Source of the DNA: Sulfurospirillum tamanense
Lineage (GTDB): Bacteria; Campylobacterota; Campylobacteria; Campylobacterales; Campylobacteraceae
Reading direction: 5' to 3'
Assembly (NCBI RefSeq): GCF_016937535.1
Contig: NZ_JAFHKK010000012.1
Span: 1-64,000, forward strand
Length of the DNA: 64,000 nt
The translations under genes were made by a program, and so were the position numbers. Numbering within the stretch: position 1 is the stretch's first letter; each line of letters opens with the position of its first letter. This document shows positions 43,460 to 54,270 of the stretch, piece after piece. Below the pieces are notes generated by a model that was given only the letters and a program-made list of their open reading frames with translations, ran no database searches and was not told the origin of the DNA.

Positions 43460-44705
43460 TAATTACCATTTTTTTCTTGAGATGATTATCAATATAGTGG
43501 CTAAAGTCGATTGAAGCAAAGTGGCAGCTTTTACAAGGAGGAAAGGTTTTTGGTCCAAAAGACCATAAACGCTCTCGCCACGATAAAAAATTTTTAGAAA
43601 AATACATATCAAAAATGGTTTCATACTCCTGAATGTTTCCAAGTACGTAAGCGCGTTGTTTCGGATCATCTGAACGTATATTGCAGCACGGTACTGCGTC
43701 GCCAGTGTGGTCAATGTATAAATCAGAAAAAGGGAGAAAGCAGGGAGAGGACCTATTGGACAAAGAGGGACTAGGTATGATATCGCCTCTTGGGTTTCCA
43801 TTTTTTCTAAAATCACGAGCATACATGCGAATATGCATGGTCTTAAATGTGCAAGCAAACTCTATCCAGTCATCTGTTTTTTGCGATAAGGTCGCCTTGA
43901 GCGAAGGGGTTTTTTTTAGGGTTTTTTCAGCAAGGCCTTGGACGTAGGTGTATTCGAAGGGCTGATGTTGTGGAAGATAAAGTTGAATATTTAAGCTATT
44001 TAACCCACTTTCATAGGCTTTTGAGAGTGTGGCATCAGTGAGGAAATCACCGTTTGTGTTCGCGTGTAGCGTTGCCTGGGGGAGAGATGAGCGAATCTTT
44101 TTCAGGGTCGAGTAAAACACATCATTGCCAAAGGGTTCACTGTAGCGTGTGAAAGAGATGGTTTGGTCATAGTTAATTTCTGCAAGGCCATGTATGAGTT
44201 TTTGTAAAATACTCTCATCCATAAACTTAGTATTGCTGCGACGATCTAGGTAGCTGTTGGGGCAAAACCAACAAGTACGATTGCAGTAGGAGTGGGGCTC
44301 TAGTTCTACAAGACGCACCATTTTTTTAAAAAGATGCATTTTTTGTTGAAGATTGTTGTTGGGAGAAAGATAGTGTTGACTAAGAGCAAAGAGGGGGCTC
44401 TTGGTCAACTCTTGGTGAATAAGAATTTCGTTGGCGAGACCAAGGCTTTCTATCTTGGCCAAAATATTTTCCAAATGTCCGCCCCAAAGTACGATAGGGT
44501 CTGGCCATTGGTGTAGCTGCGCTGGGGAAATAATGGGGATATTTTGAAAAAATGTCCCTGTGAGTTTGGGGTTGTTGTCGACAATGGCGCGAATAGGCAG
44601 TGTGTTCCAGTGTGTTTTGGTGGTTTTTGATAAGCCCCAAGCGAGTAAAGAGGTATCGTTGCGTTGTTGTAGTTCTTGGTGTGTCACGGAGGTGATTGCA
44701 TTCAT
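43449..44705 (-). CDS. Radical SAM/SPASM protein with N-terminal Rossmann-like module
   Basis: 418 residues from ATG 44705 (ATGA overlap). N-terminal ~100 residues resemble the sensor-like module of the two converging glycosyltransferases (IRAIVDNNPKLTG, IPIISPAQL, PIVLWGG). Radical SAM core has CNRTCWFC (CX3CX2C) about residue 140; SPASM cysteines appear at AVPCCNIRSDD and PPCKSCHF. SPASM proteins modify peptides or sugars by radical chemistry. The last gene of the leftward pse operon, so it may act on the glycan or on a protein carrying it. Confidence 0.82.
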   Translation of the reverse strand: MNAITSVTHQELQQRNDTSLLAWGLSKTTKTHWNTLPIRAIVDNNPKLTGTFFQNIPIISPAQLHQWPDPIVLWGGHLENILAKIESLGLANEILIHQELTKSPLFALSQHYLSPNNNLQQKMHLFKKMVRLVELEPHSYCNRTCWFCPNSYLDRRSNTKFMDESILQKLIHGLAEINYDQTISFTRYSEPFGNDVFYSTLKKIRSSLPQATLHANTNGDFLTDATLSKAYESGLNSLNIQLYLPQHQPFEYTYVQGLAEKTLKKTPSLKATLSQKTDDWIEFACTFKTMHIRMYARDFRKNGNPRGDIIPSPSLSNRSSPCFLPFSDLYIDHTGDAVPCCNIRSDDPKQRAYVLGNIQEYETIFDMYFSKNFLSWRERLWSFGPKTFPPCKSCHFASIDFSHYIDNHLKKKMVITKE

Positions 44706-45835
44706 GGTGCTATTCTTTGTGAGAGGGAGTCTATTTCTTGTTTTAGTGTATTTCCTCCAGACAGCCAAAAAGCCTCTTTGTCTATATACCTAAATTCGCT
44801 TACAAATCTAGCATAGCCCCACCATGCATTGTGCAGTTGCCGTAGCATATTTGGCTGAAGCAGGGGGAGTTTTTTGAGCTTTGGTTTTGGCGCTGAAGGG
44901 GTTAGTAGGTTGTGCCAAAAGATAGGTTGCATTATTGTTTGGGCGTGAAGCTGTATGTAGCGGTTTTTTCCAGAGAGAGGGCAGATGGGGCCATGCAAGA
45001 ATGTCCCCTTTTTCCCAAAATAAGGGGCTTCTTGCAGGACGCTCGATGATATAGCAATAAATTCCAAAGAGCCAGAAAAGCACAAAAGATTGTAGATATT
45101 TTCATCTAAAAAACTGATACGCTTGCATAGGGTTTTTAATGTTTCAAACTCTTTTTTGGCATGGTCTTTGGCATAAGGATGCGGAAGGTAATAGATGTTT
45201 TGATCGTGAAAACTTTGCTTGGTGTCTATGTGCTCGATGGAGATAAAGGCTCCTTTGGCGTCTACAAGTGAAGCATCTTTGGCGGTTTGACCAACGTAAA
45301 TAAGTGCATTATCTTCCAAGGAAGGTTGTGGTTTGTATCTTCCGTAGGCCGTCATAAGTGAGGCCTCAAGAAGAAATTCTTCTTGTAAGACCTCTTTTTT
45401 TTGAAACTTTTTCATAAAGTTGACATTGTTGGATTTTAGGCAAATATATAAATCTCTTGCAAAGCGGAGGGGACTGATGCGTATATCTATAAAATCAATA
45501 TTTTCTGCTACGCAAAATTTTTCGAGCCAAGGAGGCATTTCATAGCTTACAATAAGTGTTTTTGGGCGCAGGTTTTCAAGAAGGTAGGCTTGGGCGCGAG
45601 GGGGTATTTCATGGTAGTTGGCAGGCCAAGGGCTATTGAAAAAGCTCAAAAATCTTTCGAGAGAAAAAGTGGGCTTAAGATTGTGTTCATAGTGCCTAAA
45701 AGTGGGGCAGGAACCGATATTTAAGCCAGTTGCTTGTCTGATTGGTTCTCTAAGAAGATTATAAAAAAACTCTTTTGCAAGGCCGTATTCTTGGCGCAAT
45801 ACGTCGTCAAAACACACAATATACTCATATTTCAT
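44702..45835 (-). CDS. Protein of unknown function in the glycan operon
   Basis: 377 residues, cytoplasmic by appearance. I do not recognise a family. Visible: MKYEYIVCFDDVLRQEY start; LKPTFSLERFLSFFNSPW; LIVSYEMPPWLEKF; AYGRYKPQPS; ALIYVGQTAKDASL; FISIEHID; IYYLPHPYAKDHAKKEFETL; GPICPLSGKNRYIQL. The YLPHP and late phosphate-loop-like segments faintly recall GT-B sugar or sialyl transferases, which would fit a nonulosonic acid operon, but this is a guess. 4-base overlaps at both ends show it is an integral operon member. Confidence 0.55.
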   Translation of the reverse strand: MKYEYIVCFDDVLRQEYGLAKEFFYNLLREPIRQATGLNIGSCPTFRHYEHNLKPTFSLERFLSFFNSPWPANYHEIPPRAQAYLLENLRPKTLIVSYEMPPWLEKFCVAENIDFIDIRISPLRFARDLYICLKSNNVNFMKKFQKKEVLQEEFLLEASLMTAYGRYKPQPSLEDNALIYVGQTAKDASLVDAKGAFISIEHIDTKQSFHDQNIYYLPHPYAKDHAKKEFETLKTLCKRISFLDENIYNLLCFSGSLEFIAISSSVLQEAPYFGKKGTFLHGPICPLSGKNRYIQLHAQTIMQPIFWHNLLTPSAPKPKLKKLPLLQPNMLRQLHNAWWGYARFVSEFRYIDKEAFWLSGGNTLKQEIDSLSQRIAP

Positions 45836-46935
45836 TTTTCCACCCTTGTTGCTGTTTGCAAAGCTTTCTCCACCACATCGTCCATGTCGTAGTACTTATA
45901 TTCAGCCAATCTTCCTAGGAGGAGGAGGTTGGGGTATTGTTTTGCGTGGTTGGCATAGCACGCGTAAAGCGCTTGTGCGTTCTGGGTGAAAAACGGATAG
46001 TAAGGTTCAGTTTTGTTCTTTACATGTAAACATGGAAACTCTTTTAAAATCACCGTTTTTTGGCTTTTGGCGGCATGGATGTGTTTAAACTCCGTGATGC
46101 GTGTAAAATCATAATCGTTTGGGTAGTTTACAGTGGCAGCATCTTGAAACCATATTTTGTTGATTGTTTCAAACTCCAGATGGATGCTTCGATAAGGAAG
46201 TTCCCCATAACAATAATCAAACAACCTGTCAAGCATTCCTGTGTAAATCACTCGCATGGAAGATGCGGGGTCAAATACAAAAGGGGTTGCAAGTTTGAGG
46301 GTAATGTTGGGGTGATTCAAAAGATTTTCAAATAGTTTTGCATAGCCCTCTTTGGGGACGGCTTGGAAGGTGTCATTGAAGTATCTGTCGTCTTCCCCCA
46401 CAAAAACAGGCACGCGCGCCGTAACAGCGCCATCAAGCTCTTCGGGCCTGATTCCCCATTGTTTGGCCGTGTAGCCCACAAATACCTTTTCATACACAAA
46501 ATCAGCCAGTTTTTGCAGCAGTGGATTGGGGTGTTGTTTAAGTTCCAAAATAGCCACTTTGGTGTTGGGCGCATAGTGGCCCAAAAGGGCATCAATAAAC
46601 TTTTGCGCCTCTTGGGGCGGAAAAAGCACGCGCAAGCTGTTGAAATTAAACGGCAAGGGAGCATTAACGCCGTTGATGTGGGCTTTGACTTTGTGCTCGT
46701 AAGGCGTCCATTGGGTAAAGCGCGAAAGAAAGTCCCAAACGTCTTCATTGGAAGTGTGAAACAAATGGGGCCCGTACTGGTGCACACGAATGCCCTCAGG
46801 GGAAAGCACATCGTAACAGTTTCCGCCGATGTGCGACCGTTCTTCTAGCACAAGGACATGTGCTCCTTTTTCGGCCAACACCCGCGCACTAACACTCCCC
46901 GCAAGTCCAGCGCCTGCGATAATCACATCAGCCAT
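45832..46935 (-). CDS. glf: UDP-galactopyranose mutase
   Basis: 367 residues from ATG 46935 (8-base overlap with the previous gene; AAAAGG upstream). Flavoenzyme that interconverts UDP-galactopyranose and UDP-galactofuranose. FAD motif DVIIAGAGLAGSVSARVLAEKG at residues 3-24, HIGGNCYD, GPHLFHTS, FNFNSL, and GYTAKQWGIRPEEL, YSGMLD-like YTGMLDRLFDYCYG, ending with RLAEYKYYDMDDVV. Its presence says the operon's glycan contains galactofuranose. The GT2 just upstream is a likely partner. Confidence 0.95.
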   Translation of the reverse strand: MADVIIAGAGLAGSVSARVLAEKGAHVLVLEERSHIGGNCYDVLSPEGIRVHQYGPHLFHTSNEDVWDFLSRFTQWTPYEHKVKAHINGVNAPLPFNFNSLRVLFPPQEAQKFIDALLGHYAPNTKVAILELKQHPNPLLQKLADFVYEKVFVGYTAKQWGIRPEELDGAVTARVPVFVGEDDRYFNDTFQAVPKEGYAKLFENLLNHPNITLKLATPFVFDPASSMRVIYTGMLDRLFDYCYGELPYRSIHLEFETINKIWFQDAATVNYPNDYDFTRITEFKHIHAAKSQKTVILKEFPCLHVKNKTEPYYPFFTQNAQALYACYANHAKQYPNLLLLGRLAEYKYYDMDDVVEKALQTATRVEK

Positions 46936-47902
46936 GCAAAAGCCTTTTGGCTTTGGTGTTGTCAAAGCGGCCTAGGAGCCCATCAGCCACAGAGTGCGTC
47001 GCAAACTTTAAGCGGAGCCATTTGTGGTCATCGTAAAGAAGGATATCTTTGACAAGTTCTCCATAAAGCCGTGCAATCTCCCAGTACACCCAAGGGCTTT
47101 TACTGTACGTCTTGGCAAGCCAGATGGCGTTGCGCAAACCAAAAAACTTCAACCACAGGCGCTCGAAGCGCACCCGTTTTTTGTGCCATCCCAGTAGCTT
47201 GCGCTCTATCTTTTCCTCTTGGCGCTCTTCTTTGTGGTAAATTTTGGCTTCATTGATGAGTAAAATCTTTCCCAGTGTTGCAAGACGCAAGCTGTATTCT
47301 GTGTCATCATGGTGGATAAAAAACTCTTTTTTGGGCAATCCAATGGCTTCAAAGGAGGAGCGCGGCACCAAAATACCCACGAAAGAAGCCATGTCTATTT
47401 CGTACGTATCGCACTCAAATGCCTCCAGAGGGAGGCGCTGTTGAAAGGCAGGCAGGGTGCGTTGGTAGTCAAACGCACCTCGGTGGCCAAAAGTGGAAAG
47501 GTGGTGGTTTTCTAGGGTCCCAATGCGCACCTGTGGAGCATATGCCGCGTAATGGGGCGCTTTTTCAATGGCAGCAACAAGTAGCGCAAGTGCGTTTGTT
47601 TCGGGCTCGGCGTCATCGTCCATGAGCCACACATACTGAGCTCCTTGCGCTTGCGCATGCCGCATTCCTTCAAAGAAGCCCCCCGCTCCGCCTAGGTTTT
47701 CTTTGAGGCAAAGGGAGGTAAAAAGCGGGTTGTTTTCATAGGTTTCAACAATGGCTTGCGTGTTGTCTGTTGAAGCATTGTCCACTACAACCACATGGGT
47801 GGGGTAGGTTTGCGCAAGCAGCGCATCGATGCATTCTTTAAGTAGAGCACTGCGGTTGTAGGTTACAACGACTGTATAAATGGGCCAAAGCGTCTCTTTC
47901 AC
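46928..47902 (-). CDS. Family 2 glycosyltransferase, galactofuranosyl/rhamnosyltransferase-like
   Basis: 324 residues. GT-A core: TVVVTYNRSALLKECIDALL, VVDNASTDNTQA, GGAGGFFEGMRHA, and VWLMDDDAEPE (DDD metal motif), then FIHHDDTEYSLRL. The GGAGGF and HDDxEY features match the GlfT2/WbbL-type group, and glf follows directly, so UDP-galactofuranose is the most likely donor. C-terminal ~90 residues are basic and helical. Overlaps HAD gene upstream by 4 bases and glf by 8. Confidence 0.85.
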   Translation of the reverse strand: MKETLWPIYTVVVTYNRSALLKECIDALLAQTYPTHVVVVDNASTDNTQAIVETYENNPLFTSLCLKENLGGAGGFFEGMRHAQAQGAQYVWLMDDDAEPETNALALLVAAIEKAPHYAAYAPQVRIGTLENHHLSTFGHRGAFDYQRTLPAFQQRLPLEAFECDTYEIDMASFVGILVPRSSFEAIGLPKKEFFIHHDDTEYSLRLATLGKILLINEAKIYHKEERQEEKIERKLLGWHKKRVRFERLWLKFFGLRNAIWLAKTYSKSPWVYWEIARLYGELVKDILLYDDHKWLRLKFATHSVADGLLGRFDNTKAKRLLHG

Positions 47903-48576
47903 ACCCTTCCTTCTTGTAGATTTAGCAACGCATCCAACGTCTCAATCCTTCGCTCTGCCTCGTACGCCGCTTCTTTTTCAACCTCTGCAAACATCCCGCG
48001 CATGATGCGCACGGTCCCAAACCCTAAGGGTTTGATGCCTACAAAGTCTTTATGGGGATTATCTCCCACATAGAGCACCTCGTAGGGAGCAACCCCCTCG
48101 CGTGCGCAGATTTTTTCGAAACAGTAAGGCGAAGGTTTGGCGTGCATTGTACCATAGCGGTGGGTGATAAACACATGCTCCATCCACCGCGCAAGCCCCA
48201 ATGCGTTGGCTTTGTTAGCCTGGACTATCTTGTGCCCGTCGGTTACCACATACAGCTTTACATGTAACGCTTTTAAGTGTTCCAGACACGCCGTTGCATC
48301 GGGCAAGAGTGTGATGGCGGGAGTGTGATGGCGGTATGCGTGCAAACAGCGGCGCACCAAGGTTTTGGAGTAGAGTCCAAACGCATCTAGCACCCTATCA
48401 AAGACTTTTCCGCGCCCATGCTGTGCCAGTATCTCTTCACACGCTTTGGCTACCGCACCCTCTGGCGTGCCGTAGTGCGCGCACAAAAACCCATCCACGG
48501 CCAAAAAACCGCTTGAAACATAACTGTGCTCATGGTATAAAGTGTCATCCATGTCAAACACCACAACCTTTACCAT
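47899..48576 (-). CDS. HAD-superfamily phosphatase
   Basis: 225 residues. Motif I VVFDMDDTLYHEHSY (nucleophile Asp8, acid/base Asp10), motif II VVTDGHK, motif III lysine in AKPSPYCF, motif IV VLYVGDNPHKDF. Cap of the C1 type about 15-90. Subfamily I phosphatase for a small phosphorylated metabolite; within this operon the substrate is probably a sugar phosphate. Paired with the ATP-grasp gene by a 7-base overlap. Confidence 0.87.
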   Translation of the reverse strand: MVKVVVFDMDDTLYHEHSYVSSGFLAVDGFLCAHYGTPEGAVAKACEEILAQHGRGKVFDRVLDAFGLYSKTLVRRCLHAYRHHTPAITLLPDATACLEHLKALHVKLYVVTDGHKIVQANKANALGLARWMEHVFITHRYGTMHAKPSPYCFEKICAREGVAPYEVLYVGDNPHKDFVGIKPLGFGTVRIMRGMFAEVEKEAAYEAERRIETLDALLNLQEGRV

Positions 48577-49490
48577 CGCACATCCTGTTCGACGCGCAGT
48601 TGATGGGTCACTGAGGTGTCCAAAACAAACACGTAAGATTCCCCTAAAAGCTCTTTAAAAAACCACTCGAAACTGCGCAAGCCCATGGCGTAGGAGAGGG
48701 TGCTAGCCCCACCAAAACGCACGTTGCATTCGATGAGGTGGATACCTCGGTCGTTTTGCAAAAATTGGGCGACCAAATGGCCCTTTACATGTAAGGTCTG
48801 GGCAAGGGTTTTGGTAGCCTCCAAAAGTGCGGGAGCGTCCACGTAGGCGGTGAGTTTGGCTTCGCCGTGCTTTACATGTAAGCGCGCTCTAGCCACGCCG
48901 CCGACCCACCCTTCTTTGCCATTGACGTACCCATCTACACTAAACTCTTCACCTTCGATAAAGGGTTGAAACAGGGGGGAGGAGAGGGTTTTGCCAAAAT
49001 CTAAAGCTTCTGTTTTGGTGGCATTTAGCAGCATAGCGCGACCGCCTGCGCCAAAGCGCTCTTTAACCACAAAACGGGAAGCATCTAGGGTGGTGATGTC
49101 AGTACTTGCAGGGATGGCTAAAGGATGTGTACTGGCAAAAAAAAGCTTGTCTTGGCATGCCTCCACCGCTTGAAGCGGCGCACAAAAAAGGGCAATATTA
49201 GCCCCCTCGAAGGCCGCTTTATGGCGGGCAAAAAAATGCACGTCTTCGTCGCGAGTAGGGATGATGGCGCCGATGCCTTGGTCTTTGCAGTAGGAAATAA
49301 ACGTCTGGGCAGTACACGATGCCAGTGGCGGCATGGCCCAAAACGCATCCACCCCGTAGCGCCCAAGGCACGCAGGGTTGGCATCGGCTCCAAAAAGTTT
49401 CGCCTTTTCTCCAAGCACATACAGAGCGCTTTTTAATGCACTAAGCAGGGGAAATTTTGCTCCAATGCTCGTGACAAGGACGTTATACAT
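48570..49490 (-). CDS. ATP-grasp enzyme of the pse operon
   Basis: 306 residues, carbamoyl-phosphate-synthase-like ATP-grasp ligase. N-terminal Rossmann-like domain (NVLVTSIGAKFPLLSAL, FGADANPACLG, IIPTRDEDVHFFARH), ATP-grasp fold about 110-270 with SRFVVKERFGAGGRAM, FIEGEEFSVDGYV and the metal-binding LIECNVRFGGASTL. Such enzymes join an acid and an amine with ATP. Directly behind pseI it may decorate pseudaminic acid. Its ATG lies inside a palindrome-like word (ATACATGTAA, 49485-49494) that also holds the pseI stop. Two more copies lie in the gene. Confidence 0.83.
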   Translation of the reverse strand: MYNVLVTSIGAKFPLLSALKSALYVLGEKAKLFGADANPACLGRYGVDAFWAMPPLASCTAQTFISYCKDQGIGAIIPTRDEDVHFFARHKAAFEGANIALFCAPLQAVEACQDKLFFASTHPLAIPASTDITTLDASRFVVKERFGAGGRAMLLNATKTEALDFGKTLSSPLFQPFIEGEEFSVDGYVNGKEGWVGGVARARLHVKHGEAKLTAYVDAPALLEATKTLAQTLHVKGHLVAQFLQNDRGIHLIECNVRFGGASTLSYAMGLRSFEWFFKELLGESYVFVLDTSVTHQLRVEQDVRW

Positions 49491-50523
49491 GTAAATCCTC
49501 TAGGCGCAATCGTTCCCCTTTTTGCAAGTCTCTTGCTGCTTTTTTGCCAAGGACTTGGGGCAGGTGGCGCGGGTGCAGTCCGTAGCCTGGGCGTACGCTT
49601 TTGATGTTGGCTGTCGTGAGGCGCTCACCCGCTTTAATGGGGGCGCTCACGTACAGGCTGCGTGCAAAACGGCGGTTTTTTTCTTTGTACGCATCCATGG
49701 CAAAGCTGGGTTTTCCTAGCAGCGCTTCGCACTGGCGCACGGAAGCAACCATGGCACCAAAGGCGTGTTCGTCTAGGGAAAAGGCGTGGTCGGGACTGGG
49801 AATGGTGCCATCTAAGATGAAATGTTTTTCGATGACGCGCGCTCCTAAGGCCACCGCAGCAACGGGCGCGGTGATACCAAGGGTGTGGTCAGAAAAGCCC
49901 GCCAGGACACCAAAGCGTTCGGGGATTTTGGCAAGGGTGGTGAGGTTGGCCCGTTCAAGGGGCGCGGGGTAGGCGGAGACGCAATGCAAGAAAATAAGCT
50001 GTTCGTTGCCAGTTTTTCGCGCCAAGGCGACCACTTCGTCTAACTCCTCTTCGGTGGCGATGCCCGTGGAAAGGATGAGCGGTTTGCCCGTGCGCAAACA
50101 TAGTTCTATTAAAGCGTGGTCAGTTGCTTCAAAACTGGCGATTTTGTACGCGGGTGGGTCAAATTGCTCCAAAAACTCTACCGCGCTACTGTCAAATGGG
50201 CTGGAAAAGCAGAGCAGCCCTGCTTCTTTGGCCGCAGCAAAAAGCTTGGCGTGCCATTCCCAGGGTGTGTAGGCTTTTTGGTACAAGGCGTGCAAGCTTT
50301 GCCCATCCCAAAGCGTACCTCCGTCGATGCGAAAATCAGGCGTGTCGGCGTCTAGGGTGATGGTGTCGGCGGTGTAGGTTTGGAGTTTGATGGCGTCTGC
50401 TCCTGCGCGCGCGGCGGCACGAATGGTCTGGATGGCCAAATCAAGAGAGCCGTTGTGGTTGGCGGAAAGTTCGGCGATGATGAAGGTTTTTTGGGTTGCA
50501 AAATCAAAGGTGCCAATGCGCAA
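49483..50523 (-). CDS. pseI: Pseudaminic acid synthase
   Basis: 346 residues, NeuB family. Condenses 2,4-diacetamido-2,4,6-trideoxy-altrose with phosphoenolpyruvate to give pseudaminic acid. TIM barrel with FIIAELSANHNGSLDLA, ADAIKLQTYTADTITLD, CFSSPFDSSAVEFLEQ, YKIASFEATDH, STGIATEEEL, FSDHTLG, and ARVIEKHFILDG; a C-terminal SAF domain (ARSLYVSAPIKAGERLT, SVRPGYGLHP). Sequence matches PseI better than NeuB or LegI. Overlaps pseG by 20 bases. Confidence 0.95.
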   Translation of the reverse strand: MRIGTFDFATQKTFIIAELSANHNGSLDLAIQTIRAAARAGADAIKLQTYTADTITLDADTPDFRIDGGTLWDGQSLHALYQKAYTPWEWHAKLFAAAKEAGLLCFSSPFDSSAVEFLEQFDPPAYKIASFEATDHALIELCLRTGKPLILSTGIATEEELDEVVALARKTGNEQLIFLHCVSAYPAPLERANLTTLAKIPERFGVLAGFSDHTLGITAPVAAVALGARVIEKHFILDGTIPSPDHAFSLDEHAFGAMVASVRQCEALLGKPSFAMDAYKEKNRRFARSLYVSAPIKAGERLTTANIKSVRPGYGLHPRHLPQVLGKKAARDLQKGERLRLEDLHV

Positions 50524-51382
50524 AACTACTCCTTAAAGTGTGCTCAAACAATGCCTCGTCCCATCTGTCTATGGTGCGATAGCCTTGTGCTTGGAGGTAT
50601 GCTACCATATCGGCCTGATTGTCCGCGGTTTTAATGGCCAAAAACGGCACGTCCATGAAGAGCACTTCGTGGGCAAGGGTGCTGGCAGAGATGATGGCAA
50701 AACGGCTTTGGTGGAGGAGTTTTGCCACCTCCTTTGTGTTGACATGTAAGGATACGTTGGGTTTGGTCTTGACATATGTTTTGAGTGCTTCAAGGTTGGC
50801 ATTGGCGTTAGTGCTCAGGACGTTTACATGTAAGGTTTTAGGTAAAGCTTTGAGGATGGGAGTGGTAAGATTAGCACTATCTGTCCCGCCCATGGCCAGA
50901 AAAATATCACTGATTTTTTCTCGTTTTATTTTTTTTTCACGGTAAAATTCTTCGCGGATGAGAGGTATGCCACACTGAAGTTCGCAGTAGCTTGGCACCA
51001 AGCCCTTGTAACGCGAAGCATCAGCACACAGGTTGGGATTGCGCAAAGTATCGCAACAATGTTTTTCATAGGTGTCATCAAATGCGAGGATTTTCACCCC
51101 TGTTTTTTCTTTTATTTTTCTCTCAGCTTCATAGTTAATACCGTAATGGTCGATGATTAACATCTTTACATGTAACGCCGAAATAAGTTTTATAATTTCT
51201 TCAGGTTCATTGGAAGGCACTACATGTAACGGATAAGGAATCTGACTATTGATGTTGCCCTCAAGGTTGCGACACGCAAAATGCACCGCCTTCTTCGGGT
51301 ACTCCTTAGACAACACTAAACAACGCATCACATGCCCAAGGCCAAGGACGCTTGAACTATCGCACCGAAAGAGAATGCTCAC
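50504..51382 (-). CDS. pseG: UDP-2,4-diacetamido-2,4,6-trideoxy-altropyranose hydrolase
   Basis: 292 residues, GT-B-like hydrolase that removes UDP to give the substrate of PseI. N-terminal RCDSSSVLGLGHVMRCLVL carries the conserved catalytic histidine region; DIFLAMGGTDSANL and FAIISASTLAHEVLFMDVPFLAI belong to the C-terminal donor domain. Four LHV tripeptides are coded by palindromes or partial matches (50824, 51166, 51220 and TGACATGTAA at 50740). Overlaps pseF by 26 and pseI by 20 bases. Confidence 0.93.
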   Translation of the reverse strand: MSILFRCDSSSVLGLGHVMRCLVLSKEYPKKAVHFACRNLEGNINSQIPYPLHVVPSNEPEEIIKLISALHVKMLIIDHYGINYEAERKIKEKTGVKILAFDDTYEKHCCDTLRNPNLCADASRYKGLVPSYCELQCGIPLIREEFYREKKIKREKISDIFLAMGGTDSANLTTPILKALPKTLHVNVLSTNANANLEALKTYVKTKPNVSLHVNTKEVAKLLHQSRFAIISASTLAHEVLFMDVPFLAIKTADNQADMVAYLQAQGYRTIDRWDEALFEHTLRSSFAHWHL

Positions 51383-52045
51383 GCCACGCCTTATACATCA
51401 GCTCCGCCCGTGTCCAATCTTCCATGGTGTCGATGTCTTGCACCAAGTGGCGAGGTAGCTCTACCATGACGCTTTGGGGTGAAAAAACCGCTTTTTGCGC
51501 AAGCCACGTTTGGGGCCTCGCCCAGTAAAACTGTCCTGCGTCGTGGTAGGCTTCTTCTAAATCTTGACTTCGCGTGGGAGCAAATTGGGGGTAAAACATC
51601 GCTACTCCATCGCCACTGCGCTTCAGGGCACGCTGGATGGGATAGGCAAAGGTGGTAGCACTAAAAGCAAAATCCGCCTTACATGTAAGGAGTTTTTCGA
51701 GTCCCGCTTGCAAATAGTGGGTTTGTAAAAAAGGCGCCGTGGCGTAGATACAACACGCCGCTTCTACCGCGTCCAAATCCATACATGTAAGGGCGTGGGC
51801 GACCACGGGTGTGGTGCCAGTGAAATCATCGGCTAGCGCATAGGGACGCATCAAAACCTCGGCGCCACGTGCCTTTGCCACTTGGGCAATTTCTGCATCA
51901 TCGGTGCTGACAATAATACGCCCAAACAACCCACTTTCTCGCGCCACATCAATGCTATAAGCGATGAGCGGTTTCCCGCAAAAAGCTTTAATGTTTTTAC
52001 GCGGAATGCGCTTGCTCCCCCCCCGCGCGGGGATGATGGCGATGT

Positions 52046-52058
<13 letters not shown>
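51357..52058 (-). CDS. pseF: Pseudaminic acid cytidylyltransferase
   Basis: 233 residues from ATG 52058, the length of C. jejuni PseF; a longer frame runs 26 codons upstream into pseC but has no support. Activates pseudaminic acid as CMP-Pse. Motifs: IAIIPARGGSKRIPRKNIKAFCGKP in overlapping parts, SIDVARESGLFGRIIVSTDD, CIYATAPFL, ATTFAYPIQRALK, LVQDIDTMEDW. Member of the CMP-sugar synthetase family (NeuA-like). Overlaps pseC by 13 bases. Confidence 0.93.
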
Positions 52059-54246
<2,188 letters not shown>

Positions 54247-54270
54247 TTAAGATGCATTAAGGAGGTTCTT

